47,889 bases of DNA, from positions 1 to 47,889 of the forward strand of contig UQGM01000017.1 in the NCBI GenBank assembly GCA_900540535.1, given 5' to 3'. The position numbers and the translations under genes were made by a program. Position 1 is the stretch's first letter. Every line of letters begins with the position of its first letter. The notes below the pieces were generated by a model, which worked only from the letters and a program-made list of their open reading frames with translations, made no database searches and was not told where the DNA came from. The stretch is from an uncultured Oscillospiraceae bacterium (GTDB lineage: Bacteria > Bacillota > Clostridia > Oscillospirales > Acutalibacteraceae). Positions 8,161 through 17,550 of the stretch are shown one piece after another.

Positions 8161-9633
8161 ATGGAATCTAAAATTATTTTGCCTTATGCTCCGATTTTAG
8201 TTGAGTCTACACGCTCAATAGGATATTCATTTGAATCAGCTTTGGCAGATATTATTGATAACAGTATCAGCAAAGGTGCTAAAGAAATACATGTTAGGTT
8301 CGATGCCAATGCTCCTCAGTACGTGGCTGTGATTGATGATGCGTGTGGCATGTCTGAAAAAGAACTTGTTTCTGCAATGAGGTACGGTAGTAAAAGCTCC
8401 CAAGATGTTCGTGATGCTAACGATCTTGGGCGATTTGGATTGGGGTTAAAAATGGCTTCTCTCTCCCAATGTCGAAAACTAACCGTTATTACAAAGCAGA
8501 ACGGGAAAATGTTTGCTGCACAGTGGGATCTTGACTTTATCATTGAAAAAAGAGATTGGATTCTTAAAACTTTCAGCGGAGAAGAAATTGAGACTTTCCG
8601 ATTTGTCGGAGAACTTTCACAAAAGGAAAGTGGTACTATCGTAATTTGGGAAAATTTCGACAGGATGTTGAATGGAGCCATCAATCCTCGTAAGGTATTC
8701 GATGAAAAAATAGAACTGGCGCATAATCATATTGCACTTGTTTTCCATAGATTCACAGGAGATGAAGTGCCTTCAAAGCGCTTGAAAATATATTTCAATA
8801 ATTTCAGAGTAGAACCGATGGATCCATTTCTGTCTAACCATCCGGCAACACAGCCACTGGTTGAACAGACATTGATAGTTGAAAACAGTATTATAAAAGT
8901 TAAACCTTTTGTTCTTCCTTTTGCAAGCAAATTAACAGCCAAAGATAAAAAGCAGCTTGGTGACCTGGCTGATCTGCGACATAATCAGGGCTTTTATGTT
9001 TATAGAAACAAACGCTTAATTATTTGGGGAACCTGGTTTCGGCTTATCAAGCAACATGAACTAAATAAATTGGCTCGAGTTCGTGTGGATATCCCTAACT
9101 CTTTAGATGCGCTGTGGGAAATTGATATAAAGAAATCTTCAGCATCTTTACCAGATGTTATAAAGAAAAATCTTGCCAGTATAGTTGAGAACACCGTTGG
9201 TCGAAGTGAAAGAGTTTATCGTTATCGAGGCAGAAAAATTGCGGATGATAATTTACAGCACATTTGGAATGTGGTGGATAATCGAGGTGTTTTTCAGTAT
9301 TTGATCAACAGAGATTTACCATTGGTAAAACAGTTGGAAAAGAGCTTGGACGAAGAAGGACTTCAATATTTAGACTCGCTTATTAAAACAATTGAAGATG
9401 CTTTTCCTTATGGGGATGTTTACTTTAGATTAGCCAAAAATGAGAATAGTGCACAATCGAGTTCACTGGAATTTGAGGAAGCATACAGAGTCGGATGTGA
9501 TATGGTTGAATCAGTCAAATCAATGAATGGTGATATTGGATCTTTTTTGAGAACTCTCAGCAAGATTGACTTTTTCATTAAGTATCCAGATGTTGTTGCT
9601 AAATTACAGGAGGAGTTTTCAGATGACGAATAA
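8161..9633 (+). CDS. GHKL-type ATPase (MutL/Hsp90/MORC-like) of the defence cassette
   Basis: The protein has 490 residues and starts at ATG 8161 behind GAGGAGG. All three N-terminal GHKL motifs are present: the N-box E25...D30-IID-N34, the G1 motif DDACGM (59-64) and the G2 motif GRFGLGL (90-96). This is a dimerising ATP clamp fold used in mismatch repair, topoisomerases and MORC proteins. No nuclease or helicase motif is seen in the C-terminal half, so the protein probably acts with its partners. The gene overlaps the Z1 gene by 11 bases, which argues for coupled synthesis. Inference: an ATP-gated clamp or sensor on DNA in the cassette. Confidence 0.85.
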   Translation: MESKIILPYAPILVESTRSIGYSFESALADIIDNSISKGAKEIHVRFDANAPQYVAVIDDACGMSEKELVSAMRYGSKSSQDVRDANDLGRFGLGLKMASLSQCRKLTVITKQNGKMFAAQWDLDFIIEKRDWILKTFSGEEIETFRFVGELSQKESGTIVIWENFDRMLNGAINPRKVFDEKIELAHNHIALVFHRFTGDEVPSKRLKIYFNNFRVEPMDPFLSNHPATQPLVEQTLIVENSIIKVKPFVLPFASKLTAKDKKQLGDLADLRHNQGFYVYRNKRLIIWGTWFRLIKQHELNKLARVRVDIPNSLDALWEIDIKKSSASLPDVIKKNLASIVENTVGRSERVYRYRGRKIADDNLQHIWNVVDNRGVFQYLINRDLPLVKQLEKSLDEEGLQYLDSLIKTIEDAFPYGDVYFRLAKNENSAQSSSLEFEEAYRVGCDMVESVKSMNGDIGSFLRTLSKIDFFIKYPDVVAKLQEEFSDDE

Positions 9634-12415
9634 TCAGGAATCAATAATCTCTCATGTGTTAATGCAGATTGCCACCACTACAGTGGTTAGTGAAGAAGAT
9701 CTGCGAAAGATTATAAATATCTTTAAAATATTAAATCCAATTTCAGCCGAAGAAGAGGAAGAAGTAGTCAAAGAGCTTCATGCTCGACTTTCTATTCGTA
9801 TGGACAGAGGGGCTTGCGTAAAAGATAAAAATCATGTTACTTGGTACTATACTGCTAAGAGAGATATTCAACCACTGTTTTGGGACAGATACCGTACATA
9901 TCTGATGAGAAATCAGGGTTTTAATGGAGATGTAATAGATTCTCTGGATGCATCAACGGATGAGATGATGGATCTCCTTGGAAATCCTACTGCTTCAACA
10001 GATTTTTCAAGATGTGGATTGGTTATTGGTGATGTGCAGTCTGGTAAAACATCCACCTATACTGCTTTGATTAACAAAGCAGCTGATGCAGGCTATAAAA
10101 TTGTTATTTTGCTGACTGGTACGATTGAAAAATTGAGACGTCAGACGCAAGGACGATTGGATGCAGGATTTGTTGGATTGGATAGTACAGCGTTTACCAG
10201 AAATAAAGATAATGTGTACATTGGTGTAGGTAATATTGACCCATCTGTAACAGGTTGGGCAGTTACTTCAACATCAAGCGATTTTAACACCAATGCAGCA
10301 AAACAACTGAACGGCAGGTTGTCAGGTATTGCCAGTCCGGTTTTATTTGTGCTAAAGAAAAATAAGAGTGTTCTTGAAAAACTTGAACAGTGGTTACGAC
10401 TGTATAATGCAAATCCTGTGGATGGTAAAATACACAGTCCGATGCTTTTGATTGATGATGAGGCAGATAACGCTTCTGTAAATACCAAGAAAGATGAGGA
10501 CACTCCAACGGCAATCAATGCGGGTATTCGAAAATTGCTGAAACTATTTACCCGTTCTAATTATGTTGCATTTACCGCAACTCCTTATGCCAATATTTTT
10601 ATCAATCCTGACAGTACAGATGAAATGTTAGAGGATGATCTGTTCCCAAGAGATTTTATATATGCATTGGAAGCTCCTACCAATTATATTGGGGCAAGGA
10701 CTATATTTCCATCGGATGGATCACACCATTACATGATTCAAAATAATGATGACTGTGAGTACTGGCTTCCTGAAAAGCACAAAAAAGATTTTGTTCCGGA
10801 CACTGAGATGCCACTTTCTCTGCGAGAGGCTATTGCGTCATTTTTTATAGCAAATGCTATACGGGATTTGCGTGGGCAAAAAACGAAACATCGTTCTATG
10901 CTTATAAACATTAGCAGATTTATCGATGTGCAGGAAAGAATTCGTAAAATAGTCGATAGTTATGTTCGAGAATTGCAACGTGAAATCAAAAATTATTACG
11001 CTTTGGGTGATGGTGCATTAAAACATGAAGGAATAGCTTTTATAAAGGATGTATATGACCGCTACTTCCTTCCTCTTTCAGATACAGCATTAGATGGCGA
11101 AAAAAGATTTTTATGGAATCAGATCCAGTATGCCTTACATGAAGCTGTTGCTCCTATTGTCGTACGTACAGTCAATGGCGGCAATGCTGCAAAGAGCTTG
11201 AATTATGATGAGTGTGAAGAAGAAGGGTTAAGAATTATTGCTATCGGCGGTTTCAGTTTGTCCCGTGGTCTTACATTAGAAGGTTTGTGTACAAGTTATT
11301 TTCATCGAAATTCTAAGATGTATGATACACTGATGCAGATGGGAAGATGGTTTGGTTACCGGGCGCACTATGCAGATGTATGCCAGGTATGGATGAGTGA
11401 AACTTCTGCTGAATGGTACGAGTATATTTCAGAAGCTTCCGACGAGCTTCGTCGAGAAGTTCGCAAAATGAGAGACCTTGGTCTGACACCGGAATATTTT
11501 GGATTGGGGGTTCGTTCGGATAAAGATGCTTTGCTTGTTACCGCAATCAACAAGATGCGTTATACAGAGGATATTCCAATGACGATCAGTCTTAATGGTG
11601 AAGTGGTAGAAACGCCATATCTGCATATGAGCAAAGAAGTCAATGCTGAAAATTATAAAGCAGTGTCCGCATGGATTGAAGGATTAAAACGTGACGGTTA
11701 CGATTTTTCTGATACTTCAGCAGAAGGATTGTGCCTTCCTCATCCTCAAATTTGCGATATACCCAAGCAATATATTGTTGACTTGTTGAGTACATTTAAA
11801 AGCCACTATCTGAACATGGATTTTAGAACTGCCGATCTTACGGAACTCATTAAGAATTACACTGATGGAACAGTGGATTTTTGGGATGTGCTCATCGCAA
11901 ATGGTTCTTGTGAATCGAGAAATTTCTGTGGTAAAGAAATTAAACCAATAAGAAGAGCTTTTGCAATCAAAACATCTAGCAAAGCATTACAGATGTCTGG
12001 AAAAGGCTCTCGTCTGGGATCCGCTAATCATGCTAAAGGCGGCTTAACAATAGAACAAAAAAACAGAATTGAAGCTGCTGCTCGTGCATTACGCCCTAGT
12101 ACAGATAAACCTGACAAGGCTTTTTCGCAAGAAGAATACTTTAATTCAGGAGAAGTTCGTAATCCATTGCTTGTAATATATCCTGTTCAGTTGAGTGCAA
12201 AGACAAAGGCTTCTGATGGAACTACATATGATGATCCGGAAAAAGAAGCTTTAATCAGGGAATATCCTGACTTACTTGTGGGCTTGAGTATAGGTATTCC
12301 GAATATAAACGGAAGAAAAAAAGAAATTTTCCGTTATCGTATTAATCTAGTTAAGTGGAAAGAACTGTTGGATGTTGACGATGATTGTTTGGAAGAAACA
12401 GGAAACGAGGACTAA
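9623..12415 (+). CDS. Z1-domain protein, superfamily-2-like ATPase/helicase
   Basis: The start is ATG 9623 (930 residues, MTNNQESI) with CAGGAGGAG upstream. Earlier in-frame starts lie deep inside the ATPase gene. Visible motifs are Walker A GDVQSGKTST (about 136-145), Walker B LLIDDEAD (about 275-282), a motif III-like FTATPYANIF (about 317-326), 'GGFSLSRGLTLEGL' and, near residue 573, QMGRWFGYR, a motif VI-like arginine patch. Together these define the Z1 family, which is found in restriction-like and phage-defence clusters. It probably moves along or remodels DNA to feed a nuclease. The partner nuclease is likely the next gene, whose ATG follows this stop by two bases. Confidence 0.88.
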   Translation: MTNNQESIISHVLMQIATTTVVSEEDLRKIINIFKILNPISAEEEEEVVKELHARLSIRMDRGACVKDKNHVTWYYTAKRDIQPLFWDRYRTYLMRNQGFNGDVIDSLDASTDEMMDLLGNPTASTDFSRCGLVIGDVQSGKTSTYTALINKAADAGYKIVILLTGTIEKLRRQTQGRLDAGFVGLDSTAFTRNKDNVYIGVGNIDPSVTGWAVTSTSSDFNTNAAKQLNGRLSGIASPVLFVLKKNKSVLEKLEQWLRLYNANPVDGKIHSPMLLIDDEADNASVNTKKDEDTPTAINAGIRKLLKLFTRSNYVAFTATPYANIFINPDSTDEMLEDDLFPRDFIYALEAPTNYIGARTIFPSDGSHHYMIQNNDDCEYWLPEKHKKDFVPDTEMPLSLREAIASFFIANAIRDLRGQKTKHRSMLINISRFIDVQERIRKIVDSYVRELQREIKNYYALGDGALKHEGIAFIKDVYDRYFLPLSDTALDGEKRFLWNQIQYALHEAVAPIVVRTVNGGNAAKSLNYDECEEEGLRIIAIGGFSLSRGLTLEGLCTSYFHRNSKMYDTLMQMGRWFGYRAHYADVCQVWMSETSAEWYEYISEASDELRREVRKMRDLGLTPEYFGLGVRSDKDALLVTAINKMRYTEDIPMTISLNGEVVETPYLHMSKEVNAENYKAVSAWIEGLKRDGYDFSDTSAEGLCLPHPQICDIPKQYIVDLLSTFKSHYLNMDFRTADLTELIKNYTDGTVDFWDVLIANGSCESRNFCGKEIKPIRRAFAIKTSSKALQMSGKGSRLGSANHAKGGLTIEQKNRIEAAARALRPSTDKPDKAFSQEEYFNSGEVRNPLLVIYPVQLSAKTKASDGTTYDDPEKEALIREYPDLLVGLSIGIPNINGRKKEIFRYRINLVKWKELLDVDDDCLEETGNED

Positions 12416-12417
12416 CC

Positions 12418-13344
12418 ATGAAAGGTGACAGCAAAAATGCGATAATAAGTATAGCCGGAATTGACTCTTTTCGCCGTGTGAGCAATTTACATCCTTTGGA
12501 TCTTTATATCGGGAAAGATATTTCTGCCAGACCGACATTATTGTTGCTCTCTGACATTGAACCATCGCACATTTTTTCTTCTAAATTGATTGGAATTCAT
12601 ATAGGAAAAAGAGCGGATGATCGTTGGGCATTATCATTTTCTTTGAATGATTCAAAATTCGAGGATATATTCTACCATTTTTGCGATGATATTGTGGAAG
12701 CTTCAGCTGATTTCTCCGACCAAGACAAGGGTACGTTGTTTATATGCGAAAGATATGTAAAATGGCAGGAACTTCTCAAAAAGAATTCAAGTGGATTACT
12801 TGGCTTTTCTGAAATAAAGGGATTATTAGGAGAATTAACATTCTTGAAAAATGTTCTTTTTAAGAAGTATACACCAAAAGAGGCACTTCTTTCTTGGATC
12901 GGTCCTAGCAGAGCAGATCAGGATTTTGTCTGTCCAAAATGTTGGTATGAGGTAAAAGCAGCAGTAAGTGGCGCTGAATCTGTGCATATTTCATCTGTGG
13001 AGCAATTAGATACAGAAATGCCAGGAGAACTTGTTGTTGTATATCTTGATAAAACCAGTCGAAGCGATCCAAACAAAATCACTTTGAACACTTTGATTGA
13101 TGAGATCACAGAAAAATTGCCATCCGCTGAAGAACGCCGAATTTTAAGAGATATTCTTATTGATCAAGGCTACATTCGTAAAGATGAATACGATGAATAT
13201 GTGTTTAAGTACAATGGATACACTCGATATACGGTTACAGATAAATTTCCGGCATTGCGCAGGAAAGACCTTCCAAAGGCAGTTACCAGTGCTAAATATA
13301 TAATATCACTGGCAAGCATATCCGATTACATAAAGGAGGATTAA
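12418..13344 (+). CDS. PD-(D/E)XK-type nuclease protein (DUF4420-like)
   Basis: The start is ATG 12418 (308 residues), with GAAACGAGGA upstream. The longer frame would start inside the Z1 gene. A PD-(D/E)XK core is visible: Glu in GLLGELTFL (about 136-144), Asp in 'RADQDFVC' (about 165-172) and YEVKAA (about 177-182), with the Glu and Lys correctly spaced. The family is known as 'PD-(D/E)XK motif protein' or DUF4420 and is found next to Z1 and AIPR genes. It probably cuts DNA, either invading unmodified DNA or on a signal from the ATPases. The neighbours are 2 and 3 bases away. Confidence 0.82.
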   Translation: MKGDSKNAIISIAGIDSFRRVSNLHPLDLYIGKDISARPTLLLLSDIEPSHIFSSKLIGIHIGKRADDRWALSFSLNDSKFEDIFYHFCDDIVEASADFSDQDKGTLFICERYVKWQELLKKNSSGLLGFSEIKGLLGELTFLKNVLFKKYTPKEALLSWIGPSRADQDFVCPKCWYEVKAAVSGAESVHISSVEQLDTEMPGELVVVYLDKTSRSDPNKITLNTLIDEITEKLPSAEERRILRDILIDQGYIRKDEYDEYVFKYNGYTRYTVTDKFPALRRKDLPKAVTSAKYIISLASISDYIKED

Positions 13345-13347
13345 TTT

Positions 13348-15423
13348 ATGGACATTACCGAATTTCGTGAGTCTATAATTGCTCAAATAAGGTTTGCATC
13401 TTCTGCAGATGGCACATCTGATAAAGAAGAGTTCCTTAATTATGTTTCGGAGATGCTTGTAGAAGCAGAACAGTTGGATGATATGATTGAATTTCTTCCG
13501 TTCGAAGGTATCGGAACGAATAGGAGAAAGATTCAAATTGAAGGCTATTCATACAATGAACTGGATGATTATTTGACGCTTTACATTGTTGCAGATCTTA
13601 CATACGGTGATATTGAGACTTTAACAAATACGGAGGCTAACAGGTATTTTTCTCGTGCCAGGGCTTTTATTGATGATGCAGAGTACATTACTAAGACAGC
13701 GGAGGAAAGTGCTCCGGCATATGGACTTGCGGTTGATATTCTCAAAAAATATGCTTCTGTTCGAAAATACTGTGTCTATCTTCTTACTGATAGGAGTATG
13801 AGTAAGAATATAAAAGAAGTAAACTCCGGTGATGTAAAAGGCATACCAGTTGAATATCATATTTGGGATATTAACCGTTTATATCAATTATCTGAATCGA
13901 GAAGTGGTAAGGAAGACATTGTTATCGATCTTACAGAATTTACAGAACATGGTATCCCCTGTCTGCCTGCAAGTGAAACCGATGAATATATTGCCTATCT
14001 ATGCAATATTCCGGGAAGCGTCTTGGCTCAATTATATAGTACCTATGGTGGACGGTTACTTGAAGGTAATGTTCGCTCATTTTTGCAGACTAAAGGTAAG
14101 GTAAACAAAGGCATAAGAAATACTATTCTCAATGCACCGGATATGTTCTTTGCCTATAACAATGGTATTGCTGCAACTGCTTATGATATCGAAACAAACA
14201 ATATAAATGGCGCATTATATATTCAAAAGATCACTGCTTTACAGATTGTTAATGGCGGACAGACAACAGCGTCTTTGGCAATGGCACTTTTAAAAGATAA
14301 AAAAGACGATTCAGAGGAAAAACTGAAAAGGATTTATGTGCCTATGAAGCTTTCTGTTGTTTCACCAGAAAAAGCACAGGAGTTAATTCCAAATATCTCC
14401 CGTTATGCTAACAGCCAAAACAAAGTTAGCGATGCAGATTTATGGTCTAATCATCCGTTCCATGTACGAATGGAAGAATTATCTCGAAGAATTGTAGCTC
14501 CGGCTGTTGACGGACATCAGTATGGAACACACTGGTATTATGAAAGAGCTAACGGACAGTATAAGCAAGAAACCTATAAACTTACAGATGCTGCTCGTAA
14601 ACGTTTCGAAATGCAAAATCCAAAAACTCAAATGTTTACTAAGACAGATCTCGCAAAGTTTATGAATATTTGTCGGATTTTACCGCATGTTGCAAGTACT
14701 GGAGGACAAAAATCTTTTGCTAAATTTGCTGAGTGGGTATCAGCAGAATGGGAAAAAGGTGATACACGTTTTAATGAAGGTTATTTCAGACAAGTTGTTG
14801 CCATGGCAATTATTTTTAGGCAGTCAGACAAGATTGTAAAAATGCAGCCTTGGTACAACAGCTATAAGGCAAATATTGTTGCATATACTATTGCAAAAAT
14901 TATTTATACAGTTAATACAAAGTATCCAGAGTATGCTATCGACTATCGAAGTATTTGGAATCGTCAGGGACTTTCCGATGCCTGGATCAATCAGATTGTA
15001 CAATTATCAAAGGTAATGTATGACTTTCTGATTGATGACGACAGACCAGTAGAAAATGTAACTGAATGGGCAAAGCGTGAAGCTTGTTGGGAGGCAGCCA
15101 AAAAACTTCAGATTACATTGTTGGCTGAATTCATAAAAGAATTAGCATACAAGGATGTTGTAAAAGAACAGGAAAAAGATTCCAGAAAAGACCAAAAAGA
15201 AGTTAATAAGATCAGTGCAATGGTTGAAGTGGCTAATTTTGGCGTTGATAATTGGAAGTACCTGCTAAAGTGGAACGAAACTCATTATGTATTACAGCCG
15301 ACAGATATAAGCTTTGTTAATGCGGCTATTGCGATGGAAAAAGGAAAGTTCCCGTCAGAAAAGCAGTGTGCTGTAATTCTTAAGGTGTTGGAAAAAGCTC
15401 GTATTGAGGGGTTTCCAAAATAA
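13348..15423 (+). CDS. AIPR-family protein (abortive infection / phage resistance)
   Basis: The protein has 691 residues and starts at ATG 13348 behind AAAGGAGG. The AIPR signature is clear: FFAYNNGIAATA (about residues 267-278), followed by LQIVNGGQTTASLA (about 298-311). Around 'IPNISRYANSQNKVSDADL' (about 348-366) the match to the family continues. AIPR proteins are linked to abortive infection and to restriction-like operons, and their chemistry is not settled. In this cassette the protein sits between the nuclease and the methyltransferase, so it may be an effector or a target-recognition unit. The family assignment is strong; the role is inferred. Confidence 0.88.
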   Translation: MDITEFRESIIAQIRFASSADGTSDKEEFLNYVSEMLVEAEQLDDMIEFLPFEGIGTNRRKIQIEGYSYNELDDYLTLYIVADLTYGDIETLTNTEANRYFSRARAFIDDAEYITKTAEESAPAYGLAVDILKKYASVRKYCVYLLTDRSMSKNIKEVNSGDVKGIPVEYHIWDINRLYQLSESRSGKEDIVIDLTEFTEHGIPCLPASETDEYIAYLCNIPGSVLAQLYSTYGGRLLEGNVRSFLQTKGKVNKGIRNTILNAPDMFFAYNNGIAATAYDIETNNINGALYIQKITALQIVNGGQTTASLAMALLKDKKDDSEEKLKRIYVPMKLSVVSPEKAQELIPNISRYANSQNKVSDADLWSNHPFHVRMEELSRRIVAPAVDGHQYGTHWYYERANGQYKQETYKLTDAARKRFEMQNPKTQMFTKTDLAKFMNICRILPHVASTGGQKSFAKFAEWVSAEWEKGDTRFNEGYFRQVVAMAIIFRQSDKIVKMQPWYNSYKANIVAYTIAKIIYTVNTKYPEYAIDYRSIWNRQGLSDAWINQIVQLSKVMYDFLIDDDRPVENVTEWAKREACWEAAKKLQITLLAEFIKELAYKDVVKEQEKDSRKDQKEVNKISAMVEVANFGVDNWKYLLKWNETHYVLQPTDISFVNAAIAMEKGKFPSEKQCAVILKVLEKARIEGFPK

Positions 15424-15445
15424 TCAGGCAGGAGTGTAAACATAG

Positions 15446-16753
15446 ATGTTGCGAGTAGTGGAGGCTTTTAGCGGAATAGGAAGTCAGGCTAAAGCTTTGA
15501 AAAAACTTGGAATAGAATTCAAGGTCGTTAATACAGTGGAATGGGATATTGCTGCGTGCTATGCCTACGATTTAATACATAACGGAGAACAAGATCTGAC
15601 AGAATACTTGAATATCCCTAAAGATGAACTGTTGAGGATTTTAACCAAGTACTCGCTTAGTACAGATGGGAAAACTCCGGTAAACATGAGATTTCTTAAA
15701 ACTTGGCCAGAGGATTCTCTGCGTAAAGTTTTATGTGCAGTCAACCGTACCAGAAATCTCGGGAGCATAACCGATGTAACTTATGATATGCTCCCGAAAA
15801 AAATTGATCTCTTAACCTATTCGTTTCCGTGTCAGGATCTCTCAATATGTGGTTCGTGGCATGGCAATATGAGTGGTATTGACAGAACTGCAAATAACCG
15901 CTCAGGTATGTTGTGGGAAGTTGAGCGGATTTTAAAAGAAATGCATGAAGCTAAGCGAAAACTTCCTAAATTTTTATTAATGGAAAATGTAAGCAATATT
16001 TTGTCTAAAACACATTTGGGTAATTTTAAAGAATGGCAAGATTTTCTGGAAGAACTTGGGTATGTAAATAAAGTGTATACGCTCAATGCTGCCAATTTTG
16101 GTAGTCCTCAGAAAAGAGTCAGAACATATATGCTCAGTGTATTTTGCCCAGACGAGCGACGAAAGAAAGTTGTACAAAACTATTTTGAAAAAAATGATCT
16201 GGAAAAACAGGAACCAATGAAGCGTCGAGACATAAAAACCTGTTTTCGCACAGATTATTCAATTAAGCAGTACAAGACAGAAGCGGATATCAGCAACATG
16301 AACGATACTCCATCACGAAGAAAAATATTTGAGGATAATGAAATTATTTTTGACGGTATAAAGTTTGTAACTGATAGTGTAAATACATTAACAACAAAGC
16401 AAGATCGAAATCCTACATCTGGACTTATTGTGTATCCAGAGCACGCACCTGGGAAGAGTATATATCGTAATTTCACACCCAGAGAATGTTTTTTGTTGAT
16501 GGGGTTCGATGAGCAAGATTACGAATCAGTAGCCGCAAATAATATCTTCATACGAAAAGATAAACTTCTATATAGCCGGGAACGTTTTGAAAAACTTGCT
16601 GGTAACAGTATAGTAGTGGATGTTCTGGTAGCAATTTTTGCTCAGGTTGACCAGCTTAATACAATGCTTTGGAATGGAGCTTATATCCCCCGGAATGGTG
16701 AAAAAAGAAAATATAAAAAGCATAAACAAAATTGCTATAAAACCCACATGTGA
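15446..16753 (+). CDS. DNA (cytosine-5-)-methyltransferase
   Basis: The protein has 435 residues, ATG 15446, with AGGAGTG upstream. The ordered motifs of C5 methyltransferases are all visible: motif I AFSGIGSQ (7-14), motif IV SFPCQDLS with the catalytic Cys (about 127-134), motif VI MENVSNI (about 177-183), motif VIII QKRVRTYM (about 221-228), motif IX TPRECFLLMGF (about 345-355) and motif X AGNSIVVD (about 384-391). The target-recognition region lies between about 235 and 340. It would methylate cytosine in host DNA to mark self. A Vsr-like endonuclease gene follows within 50 bases. The recognition sequence cannot be read from the protein. Confidence 0.92.
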   Translation: MLRVVEAFSGIGSQAKALKKLGIEFKVVNTVEWDIAACYAYDLIHNGEQDLTEYLNIPKDELLRILTKYSLSTDGKTPVNMRFLKTWPEDSLRKVLCAVNRTRNLGSITDVTYDMLPKKIDLLTYSFPCQDLSICGSWHGNMSGIDRTANNRSGMLWEVERILKEMHEAKRKLPKFLLMENVSNILSKTHLGNFKEWQDFLEELGYVNKVYTLNAANFGSPQKRVRTYMLSVFCPDERRKKVVQNYFEKNDLEKQEPMKRRDIKTCFRTDYSIKQYKTEADISNMNDTPSRRKIFEDNEIIFDGIKFVTDSVNTLTTKQDRNPTSGLIVYPEHAPGKSIYRNFTPRECFLLMGFDEQDYESVAANNIFIRKDKLLYSRERFEKLAGNSIVVDVLVAIFAQVDQLNTMLWNGAYIPRNGEKRKYKKHKQNCYKTHM

Positions 16754-16801
16754 TATTATGTATAGATAATATTAAAATTATTATTTGTAGGAGATTGAAA
16801 T

Positions 16802-17254
16802 TTGGCGGATATTAAAACCAAAGATGACCGCAGTAAAAATATGTCTGCAATCAAAAGCAAAGAAACAAAGCCAGAGATTTATCTTAGAAAATTACTTTTT
16901 GCTCGAGGATATCGTTACCGAAAAAATGTATCATATATATTCGGACATCCAGACATATATCTTGGCAAATACAAGACAGCTATTTTTGTACATGGATGCT
17001 TTTGGCATAGACATCACAAATGTAAATTTGCATATTCTCCTAAGAGTAATGTGGAATTCTGGGAGAAGAAGTTTGAAAGAAATATTATAAGAGATAAGGT
17101 GGTCAGTCAGACTTTATTTGATACGAACATTAAATGTCTAATTGTTTGGGAATGTACAATTAAAAAAATGAAAAAAGATATTAAAATGGAATCTGAAATT
17201 TTAGAGAAAATTATTTGTTTTTTGGAAAACGAACTGCTATATATGGAGTTGTAA
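16802..17254 (+). CDS. vsr: Very-short-patch-repair (Vsr) type endonuclease
   Basis: The protein has 150 residues and starts at TTG 16802, with AGGAG 8 bases upstream. It opens RSKNMSAIKSKETKPE, the standard Vsr start. Catalytic positions fall where E. coli Vsr has them: E25, D51 in GHPDIYL, H64 and H69 in FVHGCFWH, with Cys66 and Cys74 available for the structural zinc. Further on, 'FWEKKFERNIIRD' is the usual family block. Vsr nicks beside T:G mismatches left by deamination of 5-methylcytosine, so pairing it with the methyltransferase is logical. In this cassette it may also help restriction. The odd start codon may keep its level low. Confidence 0.92.
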   Translation: MADIKTKDDRSKNMSAIKSKETKPEIYLRKLLFARGYRYRKNVSYIFGHPDIYLGKYKTAIFVHGCFWHRHHKCKFAYSPKSNVEFWEKKFERNIIRDKVVSQTLFDTNIKCLIVWECTIKKMKKDIKMESEILEKIICFLENELLYMEL

Positions 17255-17277
17255 ATATGCTATATATAGCATAAAAC

Positions 17278-17330
17278 AAAAGACCTCGATGGCATGGTTC
17301 ACATGCCTATTGAGGTCTTTATTATTTATT
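17278..17330. terminator. Bidirectional terminator between vsr and the DUF3791/3990 genes
   Basis: AAAGACCTC (17279-17287) pairs with GAGGTCTTT (17312-17320), with an inner GGCATG/CATGCC stem (17291-17307). A T-rich stretch follows on the plus strand and an A-rich stretch precedes it. It serves two convergent transcripts. Confidence 0.85.
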
Positions 17331-17340
17331 GGGAGAAAAG

Positions 17341-17550
17341 TTAGTTTTCTTTATACTCGGAAATCAGTTCCTCTGTCAAATACTCATCGCTCATACAGTG
17401 CAGATCAGATACTCCTTCACTGATTAGACGATAAATAGTTGAGCGATAGAAGAAGCTTAGGGCATCATCCAAGGACAGGTTTTCTTTTTTCGAAAATTGC
17501 TCGATAATTCGGGCATATTTTTTTTGCAATAAAATAGGATTGGCGGTCAA
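17341..17550 (-). CDS. DUF3791-like small protein (second copy)
   Basis: The protein has 69 residues and starts at TTG 17550, overlapping the stop of the DUF3990 gene as TTGA. GGGAG lies 8 bases upstream inside that gene. The motif 'LSLDDALSFFYRSTIYRLISE' spans helices typical of DUF3791. It is the last gene of a three-gene set: DUF3791-like, DUF3990, DUF3791-like. Small DUF3791 proteins commonly accompany DUF3990 proteins, and an antitoxin role is the usual guess. No DNA-binding motif is seen. Confidence 0.7.
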   Translation of the reverse strand: MTANPILLQKKYARIIEQFSKKENLSLDDALSFFYRSTIYRLISEGVSDLHCMSDEYLTEELISEYKEN

